DNA of 64,000 nucleotides from positions 248,001-312,000 of the forward strand of contig NZ_JBEJGY010000004.1 in assembly GCF_040253615.1 (NCBI RefSeq), given 5' to 3'. Position 1 is the stretch's first letter, and each line of letters opens with the position of its first letter. Both the position numbers and the translations under genes were made by a program. The stretch is from Streptomyces sp. Edi4 (GTDB lineage: Bacteria > Actinomycetota > Actinomycetes > Streptomycetales > Streptomycetaceae). Shown here one piece after another: positions 24,759-34,195 of this stretch. The notes under the pieces were generated by a model. It did not search any database and was not told the origin of the DNA. It saw only the letters and a program-made list of their open reading frames with translations.

Positions 24759-25473
24759 CCGCGCCGGCGCAGTTGGTGAAGGCCGGTCTGGTGCGTGCGC
24801 TGTAGATGCTCGCGCCGCCCTTGGCGTCGTACTTCAGAGGGACGGTGATGGTGTCGTCGGCGCTCCATCGGAAGCCCTGGGTGTCGAAGGTCCAGGTTCC
24901 GGTGGCCTTCGTCGCCAGCTCCGAGAGCGTGACCCATCCGTACTGGCGTGGAGGCACGCTCACGGTCAGCTTGTTGCCCATCTCCTGTTTGAGGTCCACC
25001 GTGGTCGCGCCGTTGACCTCGGCGGTGACATCGAGTTTGAGGCCGATGAGGTCGCTGCCGAGGGTCAGGCTTCCGCCCAGTTCGAAGCCGATGGTGTTGG
25101 TCCACCCCGTGGAAGTGTTCAGCGAGATCTCCCACGGGATCGTGGTCGAGGTGTCGTTGAACCAGATCGGAGAGACGCACGTCTCCGGCAGGGTGAACGG
25201 CGGTGTCCGGGTGGTCGTGGACCACGAGCAGGTCGAGGTGTCCTTGGCGCACCGGGCGGCCGCGTAGTCCACGGCGGTGTTCCACGCCGTCTGGTAGACC
25301 TCGGCGGGCAGCGTCCACTGCTGGTACGGCGTGCTGTCGCAGCGGTAGGTGTAGACCCAGTTGTCGCTGTTGGGAGGTATCTGGACGGTCAGGCATGAGT
25401 TGTCGCCGACCTGACGGATCCTGAACGCCGATGGCGAACCCCGAGCCAGCGCTCTGCCGCCGCCTCTGGTCAA
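24754..25473 (-). pseudogene. 5'-truncated secreted lectin/beta-pore-forming-toxin-like gene
   Basis: The 239-codon frame begins without a credible start (TTG) or signal peptide. The first 60 residues contain one ricin-type lectin repeat (GDNSCLTV then YQQWTL, the QxW motif). From about residue 95 the protein is rich in alternating Ser/Thr and hydrophobic residues (EISLNTSTGWTNTIGFELGG, then LDVTAEVNGATTVDLKQEMG, then SVPPRQYGWVTLSELATKATGTW). This pattern resembles aerolysin/ETX-MTX2 type pore formers. Four or more cysteines fit a secreted protein. Since homologous exported proteins need a signal peptide, the 5' part is probably missing. The 3' end is complete, its stop lying in the IS481 target duplication. 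Confidence 0.45.
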
Positions 25474-26162
25474 AGCTCTTCCAACGTCGTCGACGTCCGT
25501 CGGAGCCCACGGCGGGACCCACCGCGCGTTCTCCCCGTTTGCGCGCCCGGCGGGTCGAGCCGGGCGACGACTGTGATGGTGCGGTACAGGCGGCGCGTGG
25601 GGAACAGAAACGGTGCACGTTGGCCGGAATCACCAACGGCTGGAGCGTCCGGCGGAACACCTCCCACGTCGTGCGCCGGGCCCCCTGTCACCTTCCTGTC
25701 AGGGACATGTCCAACCCGTACGTCCCCGGGGACGTGGAAGCGGAAGGTGGCAAACCGCGCACGCCGTGAGCCAGTTGGCGTGGAGCATTCGGTGGCGCGG
25801 GGTGCGTTCACCGGACCCGACGCGACCGGCGGTCCTCGCCGACGCGGCCATGAAGCGGTGGCCCGTACGTCGATGCCGGGAGGACACGGGCGCCTTCCTG
25901 ACGGATCCGCTCACTTTCGGCTGGACCTCGCGGATAGCGCTCGCCCTCCACGTCCCGCACCCCGGAAGATGGACATGTCGACTGTTGAGGGAGATACCTG
26001 CCCGAACGTCCATCGTCGTGGGGACGTTCGGGCAGACCCGGTTCGGACGAGTGAGGACGTCGCGCCGCCCGGTGTGATAATCGAGAGCTGATCGTCGGGG
26101 GTGTGGGGGCGTCCCGTAGCGGCGGCACGACCAGCGAGGCCGATGGGAAGGATGACGGATCC
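25474..26162. other. 689-bp non-coding region upstream of the AfsR-type gene
   Basis: No frame has convincing coding statistics or homology. The stretch holds heptamers GTCACCT, GTCAGGG and GTCCAAC on an 11-bp register (25687-25715) and a perfect 14-bp-stem hairpin (25998-26035). A less GC-rich patch (GATAATCGAGAGCTGATC, about 26076-26093) is a plausible promoter for the regulator. The missing 5' part of the lectin-like gene is not found here in another frame. Confidence 0.5.
25998..26035. terminator. Strong hairpin, probable terminator or regulatory stem-loop
   Basis: Perfect 14-bp inverted repeat (25998-26011 paired with 26022-26035) around a 10-base loop, with no T run after it. Streptomyces terminators often lack U tracts. 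It lies 128 bases upstream of the AfsR-type start, so it could also insulate or attenuate that gene. Confidence 0.5.
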
Positions 26163-29100
26163 ATGGGGGAGGCCATCCGGTTCACCGTGCTCGGGGCCGT
26201 GCGGGCGGTCCGGGGCGGTGACACCCTCACCACTGGCTCGCCGCAGCAACAGGCTCTCCTGGCCGCGCTGTTGCTGCGGGCCGGTCGGGCCGTGCCCGCC
26301 CATGAGCTGATCGCCGCCGTCTGGGGCGACGAGGCGCCGGGCTCCGCCTTGTCAAGTCTGCGCACCTACGCGTGGCGGCTGCGCGGGATCGTCGAGGAGG
26401 ACCGCTCCTGCCCCAAGGTCCTCGTGTCGCTGCGCGACGGCTACCAGCTGCTGGTTGAGCCCGGCGCGGTGGACGCGCTGTACGCCGAGGAACTGGCGGC
26501 CGATGCCGCGCGGGCCAGGGCGGCGGGCCAGGAGGAGGAGTGCGGCAGGCTGCTCACCGAATCCCTCGCACTGTGGCAAGGCGAGCCATTGGCGGGGGTG
26601 CCGGGGCCCTTCGCCGAACAACAGCGTTCACGGCTCACCGCGCTGCGCCTCGCGCTCCAGGAGGAACGCTTCGCGCACGATGTGCGTGAGGGCCGCTTCG
26701 CGCTCGTCATCCCTGACCTCATCGGCTTCACGCAGGAACACCCGCTCCAGGAAAGGCCGTACGGCTTCTTGATGCGCGCCCTGTACGTGACGGGCCGCCA
26801 GGCCGACGCGCTCGCCGTGTTCGGCCGGGCCCGTCGGACCCTCGCCGATGAACTGGGCATCGACCCGGGCCCCGAGCTGAGCGCGCTGCACCAACAAATC
26901 CTGGCCAACGATCCGCTGTTGATGGGTCGCGCGGACGGCGCCCCGGAACCGGGCACCGGCCGCACCGCGCCTCCCGCGCCCGAGGCCTCGGCCGCGCACG
27001 ACGCCGGGCTCGCCGCCCCGCACGCCCCCGAGCCGCCGGTGCCGACGCGGCCCGCCCAGCTCCCCGCCGACATCTCCGACTTCACCGGCCGCGCCGGCCA
27101 GGTCCAGGCCCTGTACCGCGCGCTCACGGCCCCCGCCCGGCCTTCGCTCACCGTCGTATCCGTCACCGGCATGGGCGGCATCGGCAAGAGCACCCTGGCC
27201 CTCCAAGTCGCCCACCAGGCCAAACCGGACTTCCCCGGCGGCCAGCTCTACGCGGACCTGCGCGGCAACGGCCTGGAACCGGCCGACCCCGGCGCCGTCC
27301 TTGGCAGTTTCCTGACCGCTCTGGGGATCCCCGGCCAGGGCCTGCCCGCCTCCACGGAGGACCGCGCCCTGCTCTTCCGTACGGCACTCGACGGCCGCCG
27401 CGTCCTGGTCGTGCTCGACAACGCGCGTGACCCCGCGCAGATCAGGCCGCTGCTGCCCGGCTCGGCCGACTGCGGCGTGATCATCACCAGCCGGGCCATG
27501 CTCGCAGGGCTCTCCACCACCCTCCAGAGCGACCTGGACGTCTTCGACACGCGGGAGGCCATCGCCCTGCTGCGGGCGATCGTGGGACCGGAACGCATCG
27601 GCGCGGAACCCGAGGCGGCGGCCGAACTGGTCGCCCTGTGCGGCCACTTGCCCCTCGCCGTGCGCATCGTGGCCGCGCGGCTCGCGGCCAGACCGCGGTG
27701 GCGGGTGGCGACCATGACCGGGCGCCTCGCCGACGAACGGCTGCGCATCGGCGAGCTGCGCGCCGGGGACCTGGGCGTGGCGGCCGCCTTCGAACTCGGC
27801 TACCACCAGCTGCCCCGCCCCCAGGCCCGGGTGTTCCGACTGCTTGCCCCCGTCGCGCGGCAGGGCATCGGAACGGCGGCCGCCGCGGCCGCCCTCGGCC
27901 TGGACGAGTACGACGCCGAAGAACTCCTGGAGTCCCTGGTCGACGCGGCCATGCTGGAGGCGCCGCTGCCGGGCCGCTACCGCTACCACGACCTCGTGCG
28001 CTCCTTCGCGCTCCAGCTCGTGGTGGTCGAGCGGCCGGGGTCCGAGCCTGCGGAGAGCGAGGAGGCGGCCGCCGCTCTGGGACGGCTCCTCGATCACCTT
28101 CTGGACGGGGCGTGTTCGGCCTTCCAGGCGATGGTGCCCGGCGACCCGGTCGGCGCGATCCTCGGCGGCAGGCCCGAGTCGGGCCCCCATTTCGCCACGC
28201 TGGCCGAGGCACGCGCCTGGGTGGCGGCCGAATTCGACTGCGCTGTCAACGCGGCGGCCCTGGCCGCCCAGAGCCCGGCCAACGCCGGCCCGCGCATCCT
28301 GCGCACGGCGGGCGACCTGCTGGTCGCCCTCAGCCCGTTCGGCCGGGACATCCCCTACCGTCAACTGGCCGCCGCCGCGCGCAAGGTGGCCGACACCGCC
28401 GCGGCCCGCGGCGACGACCAGGCGGAGGCCCGGGCCCGTTTCGTGTGCGGCAACGCCGCCGTCCAGTACACCCAGCTGGCCGAGGCCGAGCTGCACACCC
28501 GGCTCGCGACCGAGGCCTGCCAGCGGGCGGGGGACGAGGTCATCCTTCAGCAGATCCTCAACGACCGGGGCCTGATCGCCCAGTGGCAGCGGCGCTTCTC
28601 GGACGCGGTGGACTTCTACGACCGCGCCACCGAGCTGGCCCGCGAGCTCGGCCACCGCTCGGGCGAACTCATCACCGTCCTGAACGCCGCCCAGGCCCGG
28701 CTGCGCAGCGGCCGTCCCGCCGAGGCGGCTCAGGCCTGCGAGGGCGTCCTCGAGCGACTGCGTACCGTACGGGATCCGCACGGGACCTCCTACGCCTGGT
28801 ACGTCCACGGGATGGCGCTGCACGAACTGGGCCGGCGGGCCGACGCCGTGGCGAGTTACACCGCGTGCCTGGACATCTGCGCCTCGGCCCGGCTGCGGGG
28901 GCGCGAGACTCAGGCCAGGTTCCGGCTCTCGGACAGTCTGCGGGACCTGGGCCGATACGACGAGGCGCTGGCGCAGGCGGAGCAGGCGCTGGGCCTCAGC
29001 GAGGAGTTGGGGTCCCAGCGCGAGCGCGGGCACTGCCTGCTGGCGCTGGCCCGCGCGCTGGCGCAGACCGGCGCGAGCGGCACGGCCCTGGCCCGTGCGC

Positions 29101-29204
29101 GTCAGGCCCACGACGTGTTCATGGGACTCGGCCTGCCCGACGCCGACCAGGCCGAGCTTCTGGTGCGCTCGCTCGGCGGCCTCGTGGGGGCCGTGGAAGG
29201 GTGA
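26163..29204 (+). CDS. AfsR-type SARP regulator with NB-ARC ATPase and TPR domains
   Basis: A 1013-residue cytoplasmic regulator, close in size and order to AfsR. Residues 1-95 form an OmpR-like SARP DNA-binding domain (FTVLGAVRAVRGGDTL, then HELIAAVWGDEAPGSALSSLRTYAWRLR). Residues 100-245 form the bacterial transcriptional activation domain. An NB-ARC ATPase follows, with Walker A GMGGIGKST at 336-344, Walker B VLVVLDNARD and the GLPL-like GHLPLAVR. TPR repeats fill about 740-1000. AfsR-type proteins bind heptamer direct repeats near antibiotic-pathway promoters and are tuned by Ser/Thr kinases and ATP. The start at 26163 follows GGAAGGATG. It ends in a strong terminator hairpin. Confidence 0.93.
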   Translation: MGEAIRFTVLGAVRAVRGGDTLTTGSPQQQALLAALLLRAGRAVPAHELIAAVWGDEAPGSALSSLRTYAWRLRGIVEEDRSCPKVLVSLRDGYQLLVEPGAVDALYAEELAADAARARAAGQEEECGRLLTESLALWQGEPLAGVPGPFAEQQRSRLTALRLALQEERFAHDVREGRFALVIPDLIGFTQEHPLQERPYGFLMRALYVTGRQADALAVFGRARRTLADELGIDPGPELSALHQQILANDPLLMGRADGAPEPGTGRTAPPAPEASAAHDAGLAAPHAPEPPVPTRPAQLPADISDFTGRAGQVQALYRALTAPARPSLTVVSVTGMGGIGKSTLALQVAHQAKPDFPGGQLYADLRGNGLEPADPGAVLGSFLTALGIPGQGLPASTEDRALLFRTALDGRRVLVVLDNARDPAQIRPLLPGSADCGVIITSRAMLAGLSTTLQSDLDVFDTREAIALLRAIVGPERIGAEPEAAAELVALCGHLPLAVRIVAARLAARPRWRVATMTGRLADERLRIGELRAGDLGVAAAFELGYHQLPRPQARVFRLLAPVARQGIGTAAAAAALGLDEYDAEELLESLVDAAMLEAPLPGRYRYHDLVRSFALQLVVVERPGSEPAESEEAAAALGRLLDHLLDGACSAFQAMVPGDPVGAILGGRPESGPHFATLAEARAWVAAEFDCAVNAAALAAQSPANAGPRILRTAGDLLVALSPFGRDIPYRQLAAAARKVADTAAARGDDQAEARARFVCGNAAVQYTQLAEAELHTRLATEACQRAGDEVILQQILNDRGLIAQWQRRFSDAVDFYDRATELARELGHRSGELITVLNAAQARLRSGRPAEAAQACEGVLERLRTVRDPHGTSYAWYVHGMALHELGRRADAVASYTACLDICASARLRGRETQARFRLSDSLRDLGRYDEALAQAEQALGLSEELGSQRERGHCLLALARALAQTGASGTALARARQAHDVFMGLGLPDADQAELLVRSLGGLVGAVEG

Positions 29205-29238
29205 GCAGCCCGGCGACGGGGGAGGCGCCGGGCTGCTC
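29203..29238. terminator. Hairpin terminator of the AfsR-type gene
   Basis: Perfect 13-bp stem (29203-29215 with 29226-29238), 10-base loop, starting within the TGA stop of the regulator. No T run. It may serve both this gene and the convergent peptide gene at 29269-29448. Confidence 0.8.
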
Positions 29239-29268
29239 GGTCCGAGGGCGCCCGTGGCGCGCGGCGGT

Positions 29269-29448
29269 TCAGCCCTGACTGTTCCACTCGTCGATGTTCG
29301 ACGGGCCGCCGGCCCGGACGCTCACGGTGCTCGCCGACGCCTGCGTCCCGTCGTGGGAGACGGCCACCGAGACCAGCGAGGCGGCGCACACCGCGGTGAC
29401 CAGGACCGCGGCCTTGCGCAGGATCAGGGACTTGATGGATCGCTTCAT
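29269..29448 (-). CDS. Small exported peptide next to the regulator
   Basis: A 59-residue frame not long enough for routine detection. It has a textbook signal sequence: MKRSIKSLILRK, then AAVLVTAVCAASLVSVAV. An ASA-type cleavage site near residues 38-39 would leave a short mature peptide (STVSVRAGGPSNIDEWNSQG or so). G/C-rich third positions support coding. It is convergent with the AfsR-type gene and shares its terminator. Small exported peptides beside SARP genes may be signals or just secreted products; nothing in the sequence decides this. A ribosome-binding site (GGAGCGGACGG) is somewhat far upstream. Confidence 0.6.
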   Translation of the reverse strand: MKRSIKSLILRKAAVLVTAVCAASLVSVAVSHDGTQASASTVSVRAGGPSNIDEWNSQG

Positions 29449-29973
29449 GAGGTGCCGTCCGCTCCGTGGATCGTTGTGCCGAGTACGGGGAGAGCCGGTA
29501 TCCGTCGTGGAGGCGGCTGCTCGGTGACCACTTTGGTCCCTACCGATCTACGGCGGATATATGCCGGATAGGAGGCCGTTCGCGCGGCCCCGGCGGGCTT
29601 GAGGATCCCACGTATATGCCTCCCGTGCAGCATTTCTCGTCAGACGGTGGCCGCCCTTGGCCCACGTCGTGACGCGAGCGAACCAGGGAGTGGCATGGAC
29701 GGTGGCGAACCGGTGTCCGGCTTCGGTCGACCGCTCGGGCTCCGGCACGGACGCGACGGCCCTGCCGTGCCCGGCCCCTCCTGTGGCGCCTGACCCCAAC
29801 TCGACCCGACCGCACGGACGTTGGCGGCGCGTGACCGGCGCCGCCGACCCCACCCGGACCGTCCGGACCGCGCTCCGCTCCGTCCCGGCGCCGGTCGGGC
29901 ACGCCCCCGCACCGTACTCCCACAACTGCGCCCGAGCCGTCCCGCGACGGAGCCCGGCTCGGCGGAGGTCCGC
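29449..29973. other. 525-bp intergenic region between peptide and SARP genes
   Basis: No gene is convincing here. It holds the divergent promoters of the exported peptide and the SARP gene. Visible elements are the palindrome GACCA-CTT-TGGTC (29526-29538), an A/T-rich GGATATATG core flanked by CGGC/GCCG (about 29552-29567), and a single SARP-type heptamer GTCAGAC (29639-29645). A 29657-29977 frame with an ATGA junction to the SARP start is Arg/Pro-rich and probably not a gene. Confidence 0.45.
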
Positions 29974-31164
29974 ATGACTACCGCTCTCCCCTCCTCGACC
30001 GCCCTCTCCTCCTCGCCGACGCTCCCCTCCTCGGCCAGTCTCCCCTCCTCCGCCCTTCCCGCTCCCGCCACCGGCCTGCCGGCCGGCCTCAGCTTCGAAG
30101 TGCTCGGGGAAGTCCGGGGCTGGCGGGACGGCGTCGAACTCCCCCTCGGCGCGCCCCGGCAGCGCGCCCTGCTCGCCGTCCTGCTGCTGCGCGCCGGCTC
30201 TCCTGTCGGCCGCGACCACCTGCTCGACGGAATCTGGGGCGACGCCGCCGTACTGGACGGCGCCAACCTGGTGCAGGCCTACGTCTCCAAGCTGCGCCGG
30301 CTCTTCGAGCCCGGCCGGGCCCCACGCGCCGCGAGCGAAGTGCTCACCCGCATCGGCGCCTCCTATCGGCTTTCCGTCAGCCCGCAGCAGTGTGATCTGG
30401 GCCGGTTCCAGGAGTCCGCTGCCCGCGCGCGAACACTGCGCGCGTCCGGTCAACCCGGCGCCGCAGAGCGGACGTTGGCCACCGCGCTTGACTCCTGGCC
30501 CGGCCCCGCCCTCACCGGCGTGAGCGGTCCGCTGCTCGACGTCGAGCGTGCCCGGCTCGCGGAACTGCGCCTCGCGGTCGTCGAGGAGCACGCCGAGCTC
30601 GCCCTCGAACTCGGCGGCCACGCACGCCTGGTGCCGCATCTGACGGTCCTCACCGCCGAACACCCCTACCGCGAAAGGCTCTGGGCCCTTCTGATGGTCG
30701 CGCTCTACCGAGGCAGCCGGCAGGCCGACGCGCTGGCCGCCTACCAGCGCGCCCGGCACACGCTGATGGAGAACCTGGGACTGCTGCCCGGGCCGGAACT
30801 GCGCCGGATCGAGGAGGCGATCCTCGCCGGACGCCCCGACCCGCTCGCCCACCGCACGCCATCCGGCGCGGCCGATGCCGCGCCCGGTCACGACGAGCCG
30901 AGTCACGACGAGCTCAGTCACGACGAGCCGTCTCAGGACACGTCGACGCAGCACGGAGCGGCGGGCTTCGGCTCGGCTCGCGGCGGGCCGCGTGATGGCG
31001 GGCTCGGCGGGATCGGCGGACTTTCCGTCGGGGCGCACGCGGCGGACCCCGTGCCCGGCCGCCCCCGACTGACCCTGGTCGGCGCGGCGCCGACTTCGCC
31101 GGCCGCCCCCTCTGCCTCCGGTCACGGCTCCTGGCCCGAGGGAGCGGCCCGACTGGCCCGCTGA
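29974..31164 (+). CDS. SARP-family pathway regulator
   Basis: A 396-residue SARP. The DNA-binding domain spans about residues 38-130 (FEVLGEVRGWRDGVELPLG, then DHLLDGIWGDAAVLDGANLVQAYVSKLRRLF), and the activation domain about 140-285. No ATPase domain follows; instead a Ser/Pro/Gly-rich tail with a repeated SHDEP/SHDEL motif. The N-terminal 35 residues are a Ser/Pro/Leu-rich repeat leader. ATG 29974 follows GGAGG. This is the likely cluster-situated activator acting on the heptamer arrays at 34287-34392 and 41258-41385. Confidence 0.88.
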   Translation: MTTALPSSTALSSSPTLPSSASLPSSALPAPATGLPAGLSFEVLGEVRGWRDGVELPLGAPRQRALLAVLLLRAGSPVGRDHLLDGIWGDAAVLDGANLVQAYVSKLRRLFEPGRAPRAASEVLTRIGASYRLSVSPQQCDLGRFQESAARARTLRASGQPGAAERTLATALDSWPGPALTGVSGPLLDVERARLAELRLAVVEEHAELALELGGHARLVPHLTVLTAEHPYRERLWALLMVALYRGSRQADALAAYQRARHTLMENLGLLPGPELRRIEEAILAGRPDPLAHRTPSGAADAAPGHDEPSHDELSHDEPSQDTSTQHGAAGFGSARGGPRDGGLGGIGGLSVGAHAADPVPGRPRLTLVGAAPTSPAAPSASGHGSWPEGAARLAR

Positions 31165-31363
31165 GCCGATGGGCGTACGTTGACGGAAACGCCTCTGCCG
31201 GGCAACTGACGCTCGGAGCAGCCAAGTTGCACCTCCCGCGCCTGCACCTCTTCGCCGGTCTCCATGACCCGGCCCCCACCGCCGCCGTGCGCCGCGTTCT
31301 CGCGTCCGCGCACGGCGGCCGTCGCCATGGCCGCCATCCCGCCGATCAAGGAAGCACCGCCCC

Positions 31364-34162
31364 ATGACAGTCCAGACCGACACGTCCCCGCCGGACGATC
31401 CCCGTCCCGCCACTGACCCCGACGCGGACACACCGGCCCCAGCCGGCTCCGGTCCCGGGGCCCAGGACGCCCCCACGTCCACTTCCGACGCCGCCACCCC
31501 CGCGCCCCGCTCCCGGCGTCGGCGCGTGCGGCGGATCGTCAAGCGGGCCGCGGTCGCCCTCACCGCGCTGATCCTGCTCGCCGTCGGCTCACTCGCGGGG
31601 TACGCGTACTGGACGGTCCACCGCTCGCTGCCGCAACTGTCCGGCGCCGTCGCCGTGCCCGGCCTGGACGGTGAGGCCCGGATCGTCAGGGACGCCTCCG
31701 GCATCCCGCAGGTCTACGCGGCCAACGCGCACGATCTGTTCATGGCCGAGGGCTACGCCCAGGCCCAGGACCGCTTCTGGCAGATGGACACCCAGCGGCA
31801 CGTCACCTCCGGCCGGCTCGCCGAGATGTTCGGGCCGAGCCAGGTGCAGACGGACAAGGTGGCGCGCACCTTCGGCTGGTACCGGGTGGCCGAGCAGGAG
31901 GTGACGATGCTGTCACCGGAGACCCGCGCGTATCTGCGGGCCTTCTCCGACGGCGTGAACGCCTATCTGGCCCACCACCAGGGCGCCGAACTCTCGGTGG
32001 AGTACCCGGTGCTCGGCTTCGTCTCCGGCGACTACCGGCCCGAGCCGTGGACACCGGCCGACTCGGTCTCCTGGCTCAAGACCATGGCCTGGAACCTCAA
32101 CACGGGCATGATCGACCAGTTCCAGCACGCGATGCTGGCGGCCCGGTTGCCGGCCGGGACGGCAGACGCCCTCTCCCCCGCCTACGACTACCAGCGCTGG
32201 TCCCCGATCGTCCCGGACCGGGCGTCCGCCAACGCACCCCAGGCGCAGACCATGACCGCGACCCCGGTCGCCGCTCCGCTCTCGTCCTCGGCCCCGGCCC
32301 CGGCCCCGGCCCTGACTACGCCTGGCCCCGCGACCGGCGCCGTCTCCCCCGCCACAGCCACCATCCCCGTCGTCCCCGACGCCGCGTCGGCCGCGCTGGC
32401 CGACAGTGCGAAGGTGCGTACCGTCCTGGCCGCCGTCCTCGGCCCCCAGGGCACGGGCATCGGGTCCAACTCCTGGGTGGTGTCCGGCAGTCGGACCACC
32501 ACCGGCAAGCCGCTCCTGGAGAACGACCCGCATCTGACGCCCTCGCTGCCGGGCATCTGGTACCAGGTCGGCCTGCACTGCACGCGCTCGGGCCCGGACT
32601 GTCCCTATGACGTCACCGGCTTCACCTTCGCCGGCATGCCGGGCGTGGTGATCGGCCACAACGCGGACATCTCCTGGGGCTTCACCGACCTGGGCGCCGC
32701 CGACTCCGACCTCTTCGTGGAGAAGGTCAGCGGCTCCGGGTACGAGTACGAGGGCGAGCAGCTTCCGCTCACCGTCCGCAAGGAAACCATCAAGGTGGCG
32801 GGCGGCCACCCGGTCGACCTCACGGTGCGCTCCACCCGGCACGGCCCGCTGATATCGGACGTACTCAAGTCGGCCGACGAGGTCGCCGACGACGGCAGGG
32901 AACCGGACGTGCCGCCGCACACCGCGCGGGACGGCTACGCGGTCGCCATGCGGTGGACGGCGCTCGACCCCGCGCCCACCATGAACGCCCTCTTCGCCCT
33001 CGACCGGGCCAAGGACTGGGACGGCTTCCGTGCCGCCGCCGCTGCCTTCGCCTCACCCGTACAGAACATGATCTACGCGGACCGGGCCGGGAACATCGGC
33101 TACCAGACACCGGGCCGCATCCCCGTGCGCAAGGCGGGCGACGGCCGCCGGCCGGTGCCGGGGTGGACCGGGGCGTACGACTGGACCGGCTATCTGCCCT
33201 TCGACCAGTTGCCCACGAGCTTCAATCCGCCCGAGGGTTACATCGTGACCGCCAACAACGCGGTCGTCGGGCCCGACTACCCTCACCTGATCGGCAGCGA
33301 CTGGGGCACCGGATACCGCAGCCAGCGGATCATCGACCTCATCAAGCAGGCCGGCAAGCTGGACGTCGCGGCGATGGAACGGATCACCCAGGACACCTGG
33401 AACGGCAACGCCGCCGCCCTGGTGCCGCAGTTGCTGCGGGTCCAGGTCGGCGCGGACGCGAAAGGGGCCCAGGACCTGCTGCGTGACTGGGACTTCACCC
33501 AGGGCGCGGACTCGGCGCCCGCCGCCTACTTCAACGCGGTCTGGGCGGAGTTGCTGAAGGAGGCGTTCACCGACCGGCTGAGCAAGGCGGGGGTGAAGAG
33601 TTATGCCTATCCCGACGGCGGCGGCCGCTGGTTCGACGTGGTGCGCGGTCTGCTCGACCAACCCGACAGCCCATGGTGGACCAGCGCCACCGACCCCGCT
33701 GTCCATGGCCGGGACGCGATGTTGCGCCAGGCGATGGAGCGGGCCGCATCCGACCTGCACAAGCGGCTCGGTGACCAGCCGCAGAAGTGGCGCTGGGGAG
33801 CCCTGCACACCCTGACCCTGCGCAACGCCACCCTCGGCACCGGCGGGCCGGCACCCTTGCAGTGGCTCCTGAACGCCGATCCGATCGGCGTCGGCGGTGG
33901 CACCGACACGGTGATGGCCAACGGATGGGATCCCCAGAAGGGCTTCGAGGTGATCTGGGTGCCCTCGATGCGGATGGTCGTGGACATGGCCGACTTCGAG
34001 CGTTCCCGCTGGATCAATCTGACCGGCGCCTCCGGCCACGCCACCGCGGACACGTACACCGACCAGACCAAGCTCTGGGCCGACGGCACCAGCCTGCCGT
34101 GGCCGTACGGCGCGGCGGCGGTGGACAAGGCGGCCCGCGACCGCCTGCGCCTCGCGCCCTGA
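31364..34162 (+). CDS. Membrane-anchored penicillin acylase-family Ntn hydrolase
   Basis: A 932-residue S45-family amidase. A Pro/Thr-rich cytoplasmic leader and a membrane helix (about residues 59-85: KRAAVALTALILLAVGSLAGY) put the enzyme outside the membrane. The alpha part follows (ARIVRDASGIPQVYAANAHDLFMAEGYAQAQDRFWQMD, typical). A Pro/Ala-rich spacer precedes the self-cleavage site GIGSNSWV, with Ser368 as the new N-terminal nucleophile. TANNAVVG supplies the oxyanion Asn in the beta part. Such enzymes hydrolyse amide bonds of acyl groups. In a FAAL-primed lipopeptide cluster it is a candidate for removing or editing the acyl cap during export. AAGGAAG precedes the start; a large terminator hairpin follows. 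Confidence 0.88.
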   Translation: MTVQTDTSPPDDPRPATDPDADTPAPAGSGPGAQDAPTSTSDAATPAPRSRRRRVRRIVKRAAVALTALILLAVGSLAGYAYWTVHRSLPQLSGAVAVPGLDGEARIVRDASGIPQVYAANAHDLFMAEGYAQAQDRFWQMDTQRHVTSGRLAEMFGPSQVQTDKVARTFGWYRVAEQEVTMLSPETRAYLRAFSDGVNAYLAHHQGAELSVEYPVLGFVSGDYRPEPWTPADSVSWLKTMAWNLNTGMIDQFQHAMLAARLPAGTADALSPAYDYQRWSPIVPDRASANAPQAQTMTATPVAAPLSSSAPAPAPALTTPGPATGAVSPATATIPVVPDAASAALADSAKVRTVLAAVLGPQGTGIGSNSWVVSGSRTTTGKPLLENDPHLTPSLPGIWYQVGLHCTRSGPDCPYDVTGFTFAGMPGVVIGHNADISWGFTDLGAADSDLFVEKVSGSGYEYEGEQLPLTVRKETIKVAGGHPVDLTVRSTRHGPLISDVLKSADEVADDGREPDVPPHTARDGYAVAMRWTALDPAPTMNALFALDRAKDWDGFRAAAAAFASPVQNMIYADRAGNIGYQTPGRIPVRKAGDGRRPVPGWTGAYDWTGYLPFDQLPTSFNPPEGYIVTANNAVVGPDYPHLIGSDWGTGYRSQRIIDLIKQAGKLDVAAMERITQDTWNGNAAALVPQLLRVQVGADAKGAQDLLRDWDFTQGADSAPAAYFNAVWAELLKEAFTDRLSKAGVKSYAYPDGGGRWFDVVRGLLDQPDSPWWTSATDPAVHGRDAMLRQAMERAASDLHKRLGDQPQKWRWGALHTLTLRNATLGTGGPAPLQWLLNADPIGVGGGTDTVMANGWDPQKGFEVIWVPSMRMVVDMADFERSRWINLTGASGHATADTYTDQTKLWADGTSLPWPYGAAAVDKAARDRLRLAP

Positions 34163-34195
34163 CGCGAACGCGCCACTGCCTCCCGAGGTTCCGCT

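Noticed and set aside
25573..26091. Several 100-170 codon frames in the gap before the AfsR-type gene
   Set aside because: All overlap one another on both strands, none has a ribosome-binding site, and the hairpin and heptamers lie inside them.
29657..29977. 106-codon frame with ATGA overlap to the SARP start
   Set aside because: TTG start without ribosome-binding site, Arg/Pro-rich end; the overlap is probably coincidence.
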